A stretch of 5,322 bases of DNA from Candidatus Firestoneibacteriota bacterium (GTDB lineage Bacteria; JACRDZ01). The notes under the pieces were generated by a model. It was not told the origin of the DNA. It searched no databases and saw only the letters and a program-made list of their open reading frames with translations. Position 1 is the first letter of the stretch. Each line of letters begins with the position of its first letter. Made by a program: the position numbers and the translations under genes. Below, piece by piece: positions 1 through 4,789 of the stretch. The stretch is from NCBI GenBank assembly GCA_016212735.1, contig JACRDZ010000087.1, positions 1 through 5,322 of the forward strand, read 5' to 3'.

Positions 1-8
1 AAAGCGCC

Positions 9-70
9 GCCTAACAAATCGCTGGAGCGAAACTCCGTATAAACGGAGCGCAAAAAAACCCTTGCGCTCC
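9..70. repeat. GC-rich set of competing hairpins, possibly a degraded attC-like site
   Basis: Four short alternating segments (GGAGCG at 24-29, CTCCG at 33-37, CGGAGCGC at 44-51, GCGCTCC at 64-70) can pair in different ways. The best stem is GGAGCGCAA (45-53) with TTGCGCTCC (62-70), nine perfect pairs and an 8-nt loop. A second is CTCCGT (33-38) with ACGGAG (43-48) and a 4-nt loop; the two share bases and exclude each other. The left edge, GCCTAAC at 9-15, fits the RYYYAAC box of integron attC sites, and GGAGCG/CGCTCC could be inner boxes around a CTCCG/CGGAG tip. No matching GTTRRRY box follows (the nearest, GTTGAAG at 86-92, fails at the last base). The structure is seen; the attC reading is a weak inference. 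Confidence 0.35.
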
Positions 71-71
71 T

Positions 72-228
72 TATTATGATGATATGTTGAAGCTGGCAGC
101 TAATAAAAGCGGCTATTGTCTATCAGAACAGAGAACGAAATTATTATGGAAATGCGCCATGGAAAGCAACACCAAACAAAATAAAAAATAGTAAAAAATG
201 GTGTCCTATTTGTAATGAAAACATATAA
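72..228 (+). pseudogene. Broken treble-clef zinc-finger (zinc-ribbon) domain fragment
   Basis: Two plus-strand frames together resemble one unit of the short zinc-binding domain found in arrays, with the pattern CLS...KLxWxC..GHxW.A.P..I..WCPxC. The first frame (72 to about 158) reads YYDDMLKLAANKSGYCLSE and then RTKLLWKCA. The second frame (from about 154, stop at 226-228) reads WKATPNKIKN and then WCPIC. The step lies exactly where the family has KGHxW, so a small deletion near 156-160 removed the histidine ligand and shifted the frame. A few residues also seem missing between CLSE and RTKL. No start codon with a ribosome site is visible and only about one domain remains, so this is a relic. 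The family assignment is from remembered motifs and is moderate. Confidence 0.5.
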
Positions 229-444
229 AAATAAGCGAAGGAAGAATAGGGAAGAGGAGCGGGACGGAATTTAGTAACTTAACGAAATAACATAAAGGAT
301 TTGATTGTGAGACATAATCCCACAGGTCGTTTTGCTCTAAAAAAAATACTCTCCTGAACGTTTAGATATAAGATAAACTGAAATGTATCTTTTAAAATAA
401 ATTGTTTTTTTGTGGTAAAATATAATCATAGAAAGGAGCCAATT
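229..444. other. Spacer without a recognisable gene; weak promoter-like bases at its end
   Basis: Between the zinc-finger relic and the next ribosome site I find no convincing coding frame on either strand. A TATAAT hexamer stands at 421-426 with TAAAAT overlapping just upstream (416-421), but no good -35 box lies 16-18 bases before either, and TATAAT is so close to the ribosome site at 431-438 that the leader would be almost absent. An imperfect TGTG...CACA dyad is present around 306-324. Nothing here is strong enough to name. Confidence 0.3.
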
Positions 445-597
445 ATGTTATCGATAAAAGACAATGCTAAAAAAATTATAGATGACTACTATGTTTATTT
501 CTATGTGAGACACCTTCTTTCTATAATGTTTCCCAATAAAGAGAAAAGAAAAAGAAGAGACGTCTTGAAACCACTGCTCGTTTATCTTCTACTATAA
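445..597 (+). CDS. Small hypothetical protein, 50 aa, probably the truncated N-terminal half of a membrane protein
   Basis: The ATG at 445 was chosen over an upstream in-frame GTG at 412 because a strong ribosome site (GAAAGGAG, 431-438) lies 6 nt before it. The product starts MLSIKDNAKKIIDDYY, has a basic stretch (KEKRKRRD, about residues 32-39), and ends just as a hydrophobic run begins (LLVYLLL). The TAA at 595-597 cuts that run. The same frame then stays open to a TGA at 751-753 and continues the hydrophobic run, so the gene looks nonsense-interrupted. The basic side before the hydrophobic segment fits a cytoplasmic N-terminus. I recognise no family. It is convergent with ybgC and unrelated in strand to the operon beside it. 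Short length and lack of homology evidence keep confidence low. Confidence 0.4.
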   Translation: MLSIKDNAKKIIDDYYVYFYVRHLLSIMFPNKEKRKRRDVLKPLLVYLLL

Positions 598-640
598 TTA
601 TCGGCATTACTTTTTTCTCTTTTCTTTTTCTTCTCTTTTT
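538..640 (+). repeat. Purine tract and complementary pyrimidine tract forming a long potential stem
   Basis: The purine tract 538-560 can pair antiparallel with the pyrimidine tract 618-640: 20 Watson-Crick pairs, two G-U pairs and one A-C mismatch over 23 positions, with a 57-nt loop holding the TAA stop of the small frame. The same purine tract is also complementary without reversal (parallel) to 614-636 at all 23 positions, the geometry of a Hoogsteen pyrimidine third strand. Both hold because the tract is nearly mirror-symmetric. The pairing is seen; any role is unknown. Confidence 0.5.
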
Positions 641-753
641 TATTTGTTTTTTTATCTTGGGAAATTTCTGAATGTATTTTTTCACAAGATCCAAATCCGG
701 AGGATGACGCTAATAATAGCGGCGAACTTTCCATGTATTATAATTACAACTGA
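598..753 (+). pseudogene. In-frame continuation of the small membrane protein after an internal TAA
   Basis: Directly after the TAA at 595-597, in the same frame, 51 further codons run to a TGA at 751-753. They encode LSALLFSLFFFF and more F/L/S/V residues up to LSWEI, then a polar acidic tail containing SQDPNPEDDANNSGE and ending MYYNYN. Joined to the 50 residues before the stop, the whole would be about 101 residues with a basic N-terminal side, one transmembrane helix and an acidic outer tail, which obeys the positive-inside rule. A single base change at the TAA would restore it. Caution: a T/C-rich strand encodes F, L and S by default, so part of the hydrophobicity is compositional. Confidence 0.35.
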
Positions 754-817
754 ATAAATAATTCCTATGAGCTGTAAGAAATTAGTAGGATCAAAGTTCT
801 ATGTTTTTAAAGCAACT
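754..817. other. Convergent intergenic spacer with a weak AT-rich hairpin
   Basis: This 64-nt spacer separates the plus-strand small frame from the end of ybgC. TTAAAG (807-812) and CTTTAA (816-821) form a 6-bp stem with a CAA loop that overlaps the ybgC stop. It is not GC-rich and no uridine run directly follows on either strand, so I do not call it a terminator. Confidence 0.3.
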
Positions 818-1207
818 TTAAGTAAATATATTTTTAATTTTTTCCGGAATTTTAGTAGGTTTGCCAGATTTATTAATAAACGCATGAATTGTATAACCTG
901 TAGCTATTAAACTTTTATCTCTTTCTATTTTATATTCAAAGGTAACACTGGCATTTTTGACTTCCTTAATATAAGTATAAATATTAAGGACATCATCATA
1001 TTTAGCAGATAAATAATAATGGCAATGTGCTTCCACAACAGGTAAATATATACCTTCGTTTTCTAAATCTGTATAAGGTATCCCGAGATTCCTAAAAAAT
1101 TCAGTACGCCCTCTCTCAAACCAGATCAAATAATTTGCGTAGTAAACGATTCCCATCTGGTCAGTTTCTGCGTAAACAACACGAATATTTATTTTCTTAT
1201 TTTTCAT
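818..1207 (-). CDS. ybgC: YbgC-family acyl-CoA thioesterase (hot-dog fold), 129 aa
   Basis: Members hydrolyse short-chain or aromatic acyl-CoA thioesters in the cytoplasm; proteobacterial YbgC is often tied to the Tol-Pal envelope locus, but no tol gene is visible here. The N-terminal signature YAETDQMGIVYYANYLIWFE (residues 12-31) contains the expected catalytic Asp16 and the hot-dog helix, followed by RGRTEFFR. A later VTFEYKI and a final beta strand complete a single domain of usual length. A start at 1234 would add nine residues and overlap ispF; I chose the ATG at 1207 because it begins four bases after the ispF stop and leaves the normal N-terminus. The ribosome site is weak, so translational coupling to ispF is likely. 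It is the last gene of the minus-strand block. The true substrate cannot be read from the sequence. Confidence 0.9.
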   Translation of the reverse strand: MKNKKINIRVVYAETDQMGIVYYANYLIWFERGRTEFFRNLGIPYTDLENEGIYLPVVEAHCHYYLSAKYDDVLNIYTYIKEVKNASVTFEYKIERDKSLIATGYTIHAFINKSGKPTKIPEKIKNIFT

Positions 1208-1211
1208 AATC

Positions 1212-1679
1212 TTAACATAAGAGTGCAACTGCATAAGCTGCTATACCTTCTTTTCTTCCAAGTGCCCCAATTCCTTCAGGAGTAGTAGCTTTAATATTAA
1301 TACTTGACCTTGGGATAGAAAATACTTCAGCAATATTTTTTATCATATTATCAATATATGGACTTATTTTTGGTTCTTCAGCTACTATTGTACAATCTAT
1401 ATTATTTATTGTAAAACCTGCAATTTTTGTTTTATTCATTACTTCTTTAAGTAAAACCATACTGGATATATTTTTAAATTTATTATCTGTATTTGGAAAA
1501 TGTCTGCCAATATCTCCCAATCCAGCTGCACCAAGAATAGCATCACAAATAGCATGTAAAAGTACGTCTGCATCAGAATGTCCAAGGAGTCCGTAAGTAT
1601 AAGGGATTTCAACTCCGCCAAGTATGAATTTACGGTTTTTTGTAAGTTGATGAATATCGTAACCAAATCCAATTCTCAT
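1212..1679 (-). CDS. ispF: 2-C-methyl-D-erythritol 2,4-cyclodiphosphate synthase, 155 aa
   Basis: IspF converts CDP-methylerythritol 2-phosphate to methylerythritol 2,4-cyclodiphosphate with release of CMP in the non-mevalonate isoprenoid pathway. It acts as a cytoplasmic trimer with a zinc ion per active site. The start [12 protein letters not shown] gives zinc ligands Asp8 and His10, and [15 protein letters not shown] supplies His34 and the third zinc ligand His42. [10 protein letters not shown] and the C-terminal [20 protein letters not shown] are the other family signatures, and the length is normal. No ispD is fused or adjacent in the window, so the partner enzyme is elsewhere. It follows hisG after 77 nt and precedes ybgC by 4 nt. 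All key residues are present, so the gene is intact. Confidence 0.97.
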   Translation of the reverse strand: MRIGFGYDIHQLTKNRKFILGGVEIPYTYGLLGHSDADVLLHAICDAILGAAGLGDIGRHFPNTDNKFKNISSMVLLKEVMNKTKIAGFTINNIDCTIVAEEPKISPYIDNMIKNIAEVFSIPRSSINIKATTPEGIGALGRKEGIAAYAVALLC

Positions 1680-1756
1680 ATTCTTTAAGTAAAGAGTTAA
1701 GAGTTATAAGTAATAACATCTGATTTTAACTCCTGACTTCCGCTCCTAAGGTGACT
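1680..1756. repeat. hisG-ispF spacer with degenerate heptamer repeats
   Basis: This is the longest gap inside the operon. AGAGTTA occurs twice in tandem at 1693-1706, and related words (TTAACTCCTGACTTCCGCTCC) follow in opposite sense at about 1726-1746. On the transcript, AGGAGUUA could pair with UAACUCUU (one G-U). It resembles the loose AGTTAAGAGTCAGG-type dispersed repeats of some bacterial genomes. No uridine run makes it a terminator, and no clear promoter is seen. Confidence 0.35.
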
Positions 1757-2626
1757 TTATTCGATAATCTTATTTAAAGGATATTCTACTATTCCTTCTG
1801 CTCCAGCACGGCGAAGTTTAGGTATGATTTCTCTTACTTTCTTTTCATCTATAATTGTTTCAAGAGCTACCCAGCCTTTTTCTGTCAGATTAGATAAAGT
1901 TGGTCTGCGCAAAGCAGGAAGCATATCAAGAATATTATTTAATTTTTCTTCACTAACATTAAGTTTTAATCCGACTTTCTCTTCTGCAGCAAGAGCACCT
2001 TTTAAAAGAGTAATAATGTTTTCAATCTTATGTTTTTTCCAGTCATCTTTCCACGAATTATTATTTGTAATAAATTTTGTATTTGATTCCATAATTGTAG
2101 CAATAATTTTTAATTTATTGGCACGTAAAGAAGAACCTGTTTCTGTTATTTCAACAATTGCATCAACAAGATTCGGTACTTTTGCTTCAGTTGCTCCCCA
2201 TGAGAATTCCACCTCTGCTTTTACTCCATTTTCATTAAGATATTTTTTTGTAATATTAACCACTTCTGTTGCGATTCTTTTCCCTTCAAGATCTTTAACT
2301 GATTTTATATCTGAATCTTCAGGTACAGCTAAAACCCATCTTACAGGTCTTAATCCCTGCTTAGCATATATAAGTTCTGCAACTTCCTTTACTTCAGATT
2401 GAGTTTCTGTTATCCAGTCTTTACCTGTTAATCCGCAATCCAGAACACCTTTTTCAACATATTTTCCAATTTCTTGAGCACGAACCAGCATACATTCGAT
2501 TTCATCATCATCTATAGATGGGAAATATGATCGTGAACCGACAATTATATTAAACCCAGCTTTTTTAAACATCTTAAAAGTAGATTCCTGTAAACTTCCT
2601 TTTGGTAATCCAAGCTTAAGTTTCAT
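1757..2626 (-). CDS. hisG: ATP phosphoribosyltransferase, long form, 289 aa
   Basis: HisG catalyses the first and feedback-controlled step of histidine synthesis, joining ATP and PRPP to give phosphoribosyl-ATP. The start [13 protein letters not shown] is typical of the catalytic domain. [20 protein letters not shown] and [10 protein letters not shown] (about residues 38-72) form its first half. The PRPP-binding loop lies near residues 155-170 ([16 protein letters not shown]). From about residue 215 a C-terminal ACT-like domain ending [17 protein letters not shown] marks the long, hexameric, histidine-inhibited form that needs no HisZ. Length and motifs are complete. The ATG at 2626 is 21 nt after hisI and is preceded by purine-rich AGAAAG. 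No leader peptide or T-box is seen before it, so histidine control is probably by enzyme inhibition. Confidence 0.97.
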   Translation of the reverse strand: MKLKLGLPKGSLQESTFKMFKKAGFNIIVGSRSYFPSIDDDEIECMLVRAQEIGKYVEKGVLDCGLTGKDWITETQSEVKEVAELIYAKQGLRPVRWVLAVPEDSDIKSVKDLEGKRIATEVVNITKKYLNENGVKAEVEFSWGATEAKVPNLVDAIVEITETGSSLRANKLKIIATIMESNTKFITNNNSWKDDWKKHKIENIITLLKGALAAEEKVGLKLNVSEEKLNNILDMLPALRRPTLSNLTEKGWVALETIIDEKKVREIIPKLRRAGAEGIVEYPLNKIIE

Positions 2627-2647
2627 AATAAAACTTTCTACCTTTCT

Positions 2648-3025
2648 TTATTTATATACTTTTTCCGGATCGAAGACTTTTTTATCTTTAATTATTTTTG
2701 TTTCATTCCCAAATATTTTGCGAAAGAAGCAAGAATTATATCCTGTATGACAGGCTGCTCCTCCTATCTGGTCTACTTTTAAAAGTATTGTATCCTCATC
2801 ACAATCTATATAAATTTCTTTGACTATCTGAAAATGTCCTGAATGTTCCCCTTTAACCCACAATTTATTGCGCGATCTGCTGAAATAACAAGCTTTACCT
2901 GTTTCCTTGGTTTTTTCCCATGCTTCATTATTCATAAAAGCTAACATCAGAATTTCATTTGTCTTCCAGTCCTGTACAATTACAGGAATTAAACCACCGC
3001 TTTTTTTAAAATTGATGTTTATCAT
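2648..3025 (-). CDS. hisI: Phosphoribosyl-AMP cyclohydrolase, monofunctional, 125 aa
   Basis: HisI opens the adenine ring of phosphoribosyl-AMP, the third step of histidine synthesis, in the cytoplasm as a zinc- and magnesium-dependent dimer. The metal motif DCDEDT (residues 74-79) supplies Asp74, Asp76 and Asp78 for magnesium and Cys75 for zinc. [13 protein letters not shown] supplies Cys92, His93 and Cys99. Upstream [15 protein letters not shown] and [16 protein letters not shown] are family hallmarks. The protein ends at 125 residues without a HisE domain, so phosphoribosyl-ATP pyrophosphatase must be encoded elsewhere. The ATG at 3025 has AGGA about ten bases upstream. It lies 29 nt after the cytochrome and 21 nt before hisG, consistent with one transcript. 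Confidence 0.97.
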   Translation of the reverse strand: MININFKKSGGLIPVIVQDWKTNEILMLAFMNNEAWEKTKETGKACYFSRSRNKLWVKGEHSGHFQIVKEIYIDCDEDTILLKVDQIGGAACHTGYNSCFFRKIFGNETKIIKDKKVFDPEKVYK

Positions 3026-3054
3026 TAATATTATGTCCTATTTAATATGTGTAG

Positions 3055-4011
3055 TTATTCATTATGGTGATATTCCTGATCAGAATGACATCCAACATGA
3101 CATTTTCCACCGTCAGAATATTTATAAAAATCTATAGTGTAATCATATTCCCCAAATTTTCGACGGCGTCTGATAAGTCTATCCTGGTCAGAGCCGTGAG
3201 GATTGTGGCAGGCAAGACAATTTTTACCTGAAAGAGTCTTTTTATAAACATGCGCATAATGAAGATTCTTTTTCCCCCTTCTAAATCCTGTGACTGTAGT
3301 AATGGGTTCAGTTACCAGACGATAATTATGGCAAATGAAGCAGAATTCAAAAGCTTTTAATGTAAAAATATTCATCTGCTGGTCAGAAAGATTCCCTCGT
3401 ATGAAATATCTATATTCATCAGATCCATGAGGATCATGACAATTAGCACAATGCCCTTCATTAAGAACAGGATGCCATTTTGGATTTTTCTTAAAGAAAT
3501 CTTTAAATTTAGTATGACAGCTCATACATAATTCTTTTGTCTCTCTGCGAAGCTGATATTGTGTTTCTGTGCCATGTGGACTATGACATGCACTGCACCG
3601 CCCCTGTTCAACAGGAGGATGTCCGAATTTTTTACCATTTTTTTTACTATGGCATGAATAGCATAATTTAGCATCCTCTGGATCAGCACGTAAATTATAT
3701 TTAAAAGGAGCGCGATGCATGTTATGGCATCCGCAATCTCCTTTTTTTATAGGCAGATGCATAAAATTTCCCTTAAGAATATTCGGATGACACATTCTGC
3801 ATAATTTTTGTTTCGGTTGTTTTAGTATTGCATTTGCTTCTTCATCAGCCTGATGGGCACTATGACAGTCAAGGCAAACCTGACGTTTGACAGGTGTATG
3901 CATGATATTCCCTTCTTCAAGTTCATTCCCTTCTTCAAGTGCATATACTTTTATAGAAATAAAAATACAAAAAATTGCCACCAACATTATTAAACGGGTG
4001 GACCTTGTCAT
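3055..4011 (-). CDS. Secreted multiheme cytochrome c with five doubled-CXXCH units, 318 aa
   Basis: A signal peptide (about residues 1-24, basic start, hydrophobic core, VYA cleavage site) sends it across the membrane; no later hydrophobic segment or lipobox is present, so it should be a soluble periplasmic or exported electron carrier. Eight standard heme sites are CLDCH (46), CRMCH (71), CYSCH (117), CSACH (139), CMSCH (162), CANCH (188), CFICH (224) and CLACH (265). Two further sites are off-length: CGCH at 93-96 and CHVGCH at 304-309. The ten fall into five repeats, each with an upstream histidine (HTPV, HLPI, HPPV, HPVL, HVYK), a CXXCH-type site followed by XXH, then a second site. It belongs to the doubled-CXXCH cytochromes used in anaerobic respiration; donor and acceptor are unknown. 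The ATG at 4011 has a perfect AAGGAGG (4016-4022). Residues 25-36 are a six-residue tandem repeat. Confidence 0.93.
   Translation of the reverse strand: MTRSTRLIMLVAIFCIFISIKVYALEEGNELEEGNIMHTPVKRQVCLDCHSAHQADEEANAILKQPKQKLCRMCHPNILKGNFMHLPIKKGDCGCHNMHRAPFKYNLRADPEDAKLCYSCHSKKNGKKFGHPPVEQGRCSACHSPHGTETQYQLRRETKELCMSCHTKFKDFFKKNPKWHPVLNEGHCANCHDPHGSDEYRYFIRGNLSDQQMNIFTLKAFEFCFICHNYRLVTEPITTVTGFRRGKKNLHYAHVYKKTLSGKNCLACHNPHGSDQDRLIRRRRKFGEYDYTIDFYKYSDGGKCHVGCHSDQEYHHNE
3907..3940 (-). repeat. 18-bp in-frame tandem duplication in the cytochrome N-terminus
   Basis: The 16-mer ATTCCCTTCTTCAAGT occurs at 3907-3922 and again at 3925-3940, an 18-bp period. It encodes LEEGNE followed by LEEGNI at the start of the mature protein, just after the signal cleavage site. 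It keeps the frame and looks like replication slippage in a flexible linker. Confidence 0.85.
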
Positions 4012-4015
4012 AGTT

Positions 4016-4022
4016 CCTCCTT
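4016..4022 (-). promoter_or_regulatory. Strong ribosome binding site of the cytochrome gene
   Basis: On the minus strand AAGGAGG stands four bases before the ATG at 4009-4011. It fixes the start and is by far the best ribosome site in the conserved block. Confidence 0.9.
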
Positions 4023-4051
4023 AAAGTTCTAAGGAAAATAAAGCATTTTGA

Positions 4052-4080
4052 TATAATTTCTTATGCAATAAGAAATTATA
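4052..4080. promoter_or_regulatory. 29-bp palindrome in the cytochrome leader
   Basis: TATAATTTCTTAT (4052-4064) and ATAAGAAATTATA (4068-4080) are perfect 13-base inverted arms around a 3-base GCA centre. The site begins just downstream of the predicted transcription start, so it could be an operator for a dimeric regulator or a stem-loop at the 5' end of the message. No uridine run follows in the transcript direction, so a terminator is unlikely. The symmetry is seen; the role is inferred. Confidence 0.6.
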
Positions 4081-4093
4081 ATAATTGTAGTTT

Positions 4094-4122
4094 TTTATAT
4101 CACATTTTAAATTTTTACGCAA
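4094..4122 (-). promoter_or_regulatory. Predicted sigma-70-type promoter of the cytochrome-his-isp block
   Basis: On the minus strand TTGCGT (4117-4122) and TATAAA (4094-4099) are 17 bases apart, and TGA directly before the -10 gives an extended -10 element. Transcription would start near 4087, about 76 nt before the cytochrome ATG. No comparable promoter is visible inside the operon. Confidence 0.6.
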
Positions 4123-4140
4123 CAAAAAAATACAAAGATT

Positions 4141-4222
4141 GGTAATCGGTCAGTTATCGGGGAAAATGGTAGGCGCAAGCTTTAACTTGCGTTGTTATTT
4201 CGCGGTATTTCGCAGGCTACCA
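4141..4222. repeat. REP-like imperfect hairpin with short flanking repeats
   Basis: TGGTAG (4167-4172) pairs with CTACCA (4217-4222) and encloses a second stem, CGCAAG (4174-4179) with CTTGCG (4186-4191), loop CTTTAA. ATTTCGC is directly repeated at 4197-4203 and 4207-4213. Just before it, at 4141-4161, are loose repeats of TAATCGG/TTATCGG. The GC-rich structure stands out in AT-rich DNA and lies about 30 bp from the transposase-end remnant, as expected of REP-type palindromes beside REP-associated transposases. The link to the transposase is inference. Confidence 0.5.
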
Positions 4223-4254
4223 TCGAAAACTTAGAAGGTGTGAAAAAATTAAAA

Positions 4255-4284
4255 ATAAGGGGTCGCGTCATAAGGGGTCGCGTC
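4255..4284. repeat. 15-bp tandem duplication at the transposase remnant's end
   Basis: ATAAGGGGTCGCGTC occurs exactly twice, at 4255-4269 and 4270-4284, abutting the stop codon of the transposase fragment. The second element copy has it once, as ATAAGGGGTCTCGTC at 5160-5174. The word may be the terminal recognition sequence of the element. Confidence 0.8.
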
Positions 4285-4432
4285 TCAACATTTGACATTA
4301 CTTCCCCTTAAATCTTCTTCCAGACTTTTTATCTTACTCAAACAACTTTTATCTTTCTGCATTCTATCTTCGAATCTCCTACAAGCATGGGAAACAGCAG
4401 AATAATCCATATCAAATATTTTCCCTATTCTC
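4270..4432. repeat. Long direct repeat, copy 1 (transposase 3' end)
   Basis: This 163-bp segment matches 5160-5322 with no indels and two differences (G/T at 4280 versus 5170, C/T at 4296 versus 5186), both in the same orientation and 890 bp apart. The match reaches the window edge, so the second copy may be longer. The segment between the copies carries the toxin-antitoxin pair. Confidence 0.95.
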
Positions 4433-4464
4433 TCTAACTTATACCCGGTATATCTCTTAATTAA
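4285..4464 (-). pseudogene. C-terminal fragment of a Y1 (IS200/REP-associated-type) transposase with DnaA-like tail
   Basis: The frame reads LIKRYTGYKLERIGKIFDMD, then YSAVSHACRRFEDRM, and ends GSNVKC with TGA at 4285-4287, 59 residues in all. This resembles the tail of tyrosine transposases that carry a DnaA domain IV-like helix-turn-helix; HACRRF echoes the DnaA DNA-binding signature. The catalytic HUH and tyrosine part is absent: upstream the frame stays open only to a TGA at 4489-4491 and the residues there (AKTDRPC) do not continue the family pattern, so the junction is near 4464. It is a dead remnant. The family is assigned from the tail alone. Confidence 0.75.
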
Positions 4465-4558
4465 ACAGGGTCTGTCTGTCTTTGCAAATCAAAGTCCAAA
4501 TATTTTTCATTCATCAGAATAATATTCCTCCAGTTTGACTATATTTCATACAAAAACC
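4465..4558. other. Junction spacer between transposase remnant and antitoxin
   Basis: This stretch holds no convincing gene. A 17-codon minus-strand frame (4461-4514, beginning MNEKYLDFDLQRQ) is too short to support. CTTTG (4480-4484) and CAAAG (4490-4494) form a small hairpin, and AGACAGACCC on the minus strand resembles the AGACGCGACCCC end of the neighbouring element, so this may be the end of a second, related element. That is speculative. Confidence 0.3.
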
Positions 4559-4789
4559 TTATCCTACTTTTTCCATCAACCATTCTTGTATTAAAAAATC
4601 TTCACTTTTATGAACTTTTTTGGCTTTACTTTTAATTTTATTAAAAAGCTTCATATCCAAACCAATATATTTCTTTTTCTGTAAATTAAATTTTATATCT
4701 GTTACTTCTTTTACATTATTAAATTCGAATATATCATGCTCATCGAAATAATCACTTGCTTCATGTATGGTCATTTTATTTTTTTTCAT
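4559..4789 (-). CDS. CopG/BrnA-type antitoxin, 76 aa
   Basis: Antitoxins of this type bind and neutralise a BrnT-like ribonuclease toxin and repress their own promoter. The product starts MKKNKMTIHEASDYFDEHDI, has an acidic N-terminal half that would wrap the toxin, and ends in a ribbon-helix-helix-like segment (about residues 41-75, YIGLDMKLFNKIKSKAKKVH then SEDFLIQEWLMEKV). An in-frame ATG at 4804 would add five residues (MNGGD), but those bases are the ribosome site GGAGGAG (4792-4798), so I start at 4789. The start overlaps the toxin's last 14 bases, which implies coupled translation. The toxin-first order matches brnTA operons. Family membership is firm in kind; exact subfamily is not. 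Confidence 0.82.
   Translation of the reverse strand: MKKNKMTIHEASDYFDEHDIFEFNNVKEVTDIKFNLQKKKYIGLDMKLFNKIKSKAKKVHKSEDFLIQEWLMEKVG

Noticed and set aside
595..597. Recoded stop (selenocysteine or alternative genetic code)
   Set aside because: The codon is TAA, not TGA, and TAA ends the cytochrome, hisI, hisG, ispF, ybgC, toxin and antitoxin genes here, so it is an ordinary stop.
575..736. Minus-strand short frame beginning MESSPLLLASSS
   Set aside because: It lies opposite the purine/pyrimidine tracts, its lysine-rich half follows from composition, and no ribosome site precedes it.
805..822. Rho-independent terminator after ybgC
   Set aside because: The stem is six AT-rich pairs without a following uridine run on either strand.
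1439..1672. Minus-strand frame overlapping ispF
   Set aside because: It is an out-of-frame shadow of ispF, whose reading has all zinc ligands and signatures.
1824..2402. Long plus-strand open frame opposite hisG
   Set aside because: It is antisense to an intact, fully motif-supported hisG, lacks a ribosome site and resembles no family.
2907..3137. Plus-strand frame across the hisI start and cytochrome end
   Set aside because: It is antisense to two real genes and has no recognisable content.
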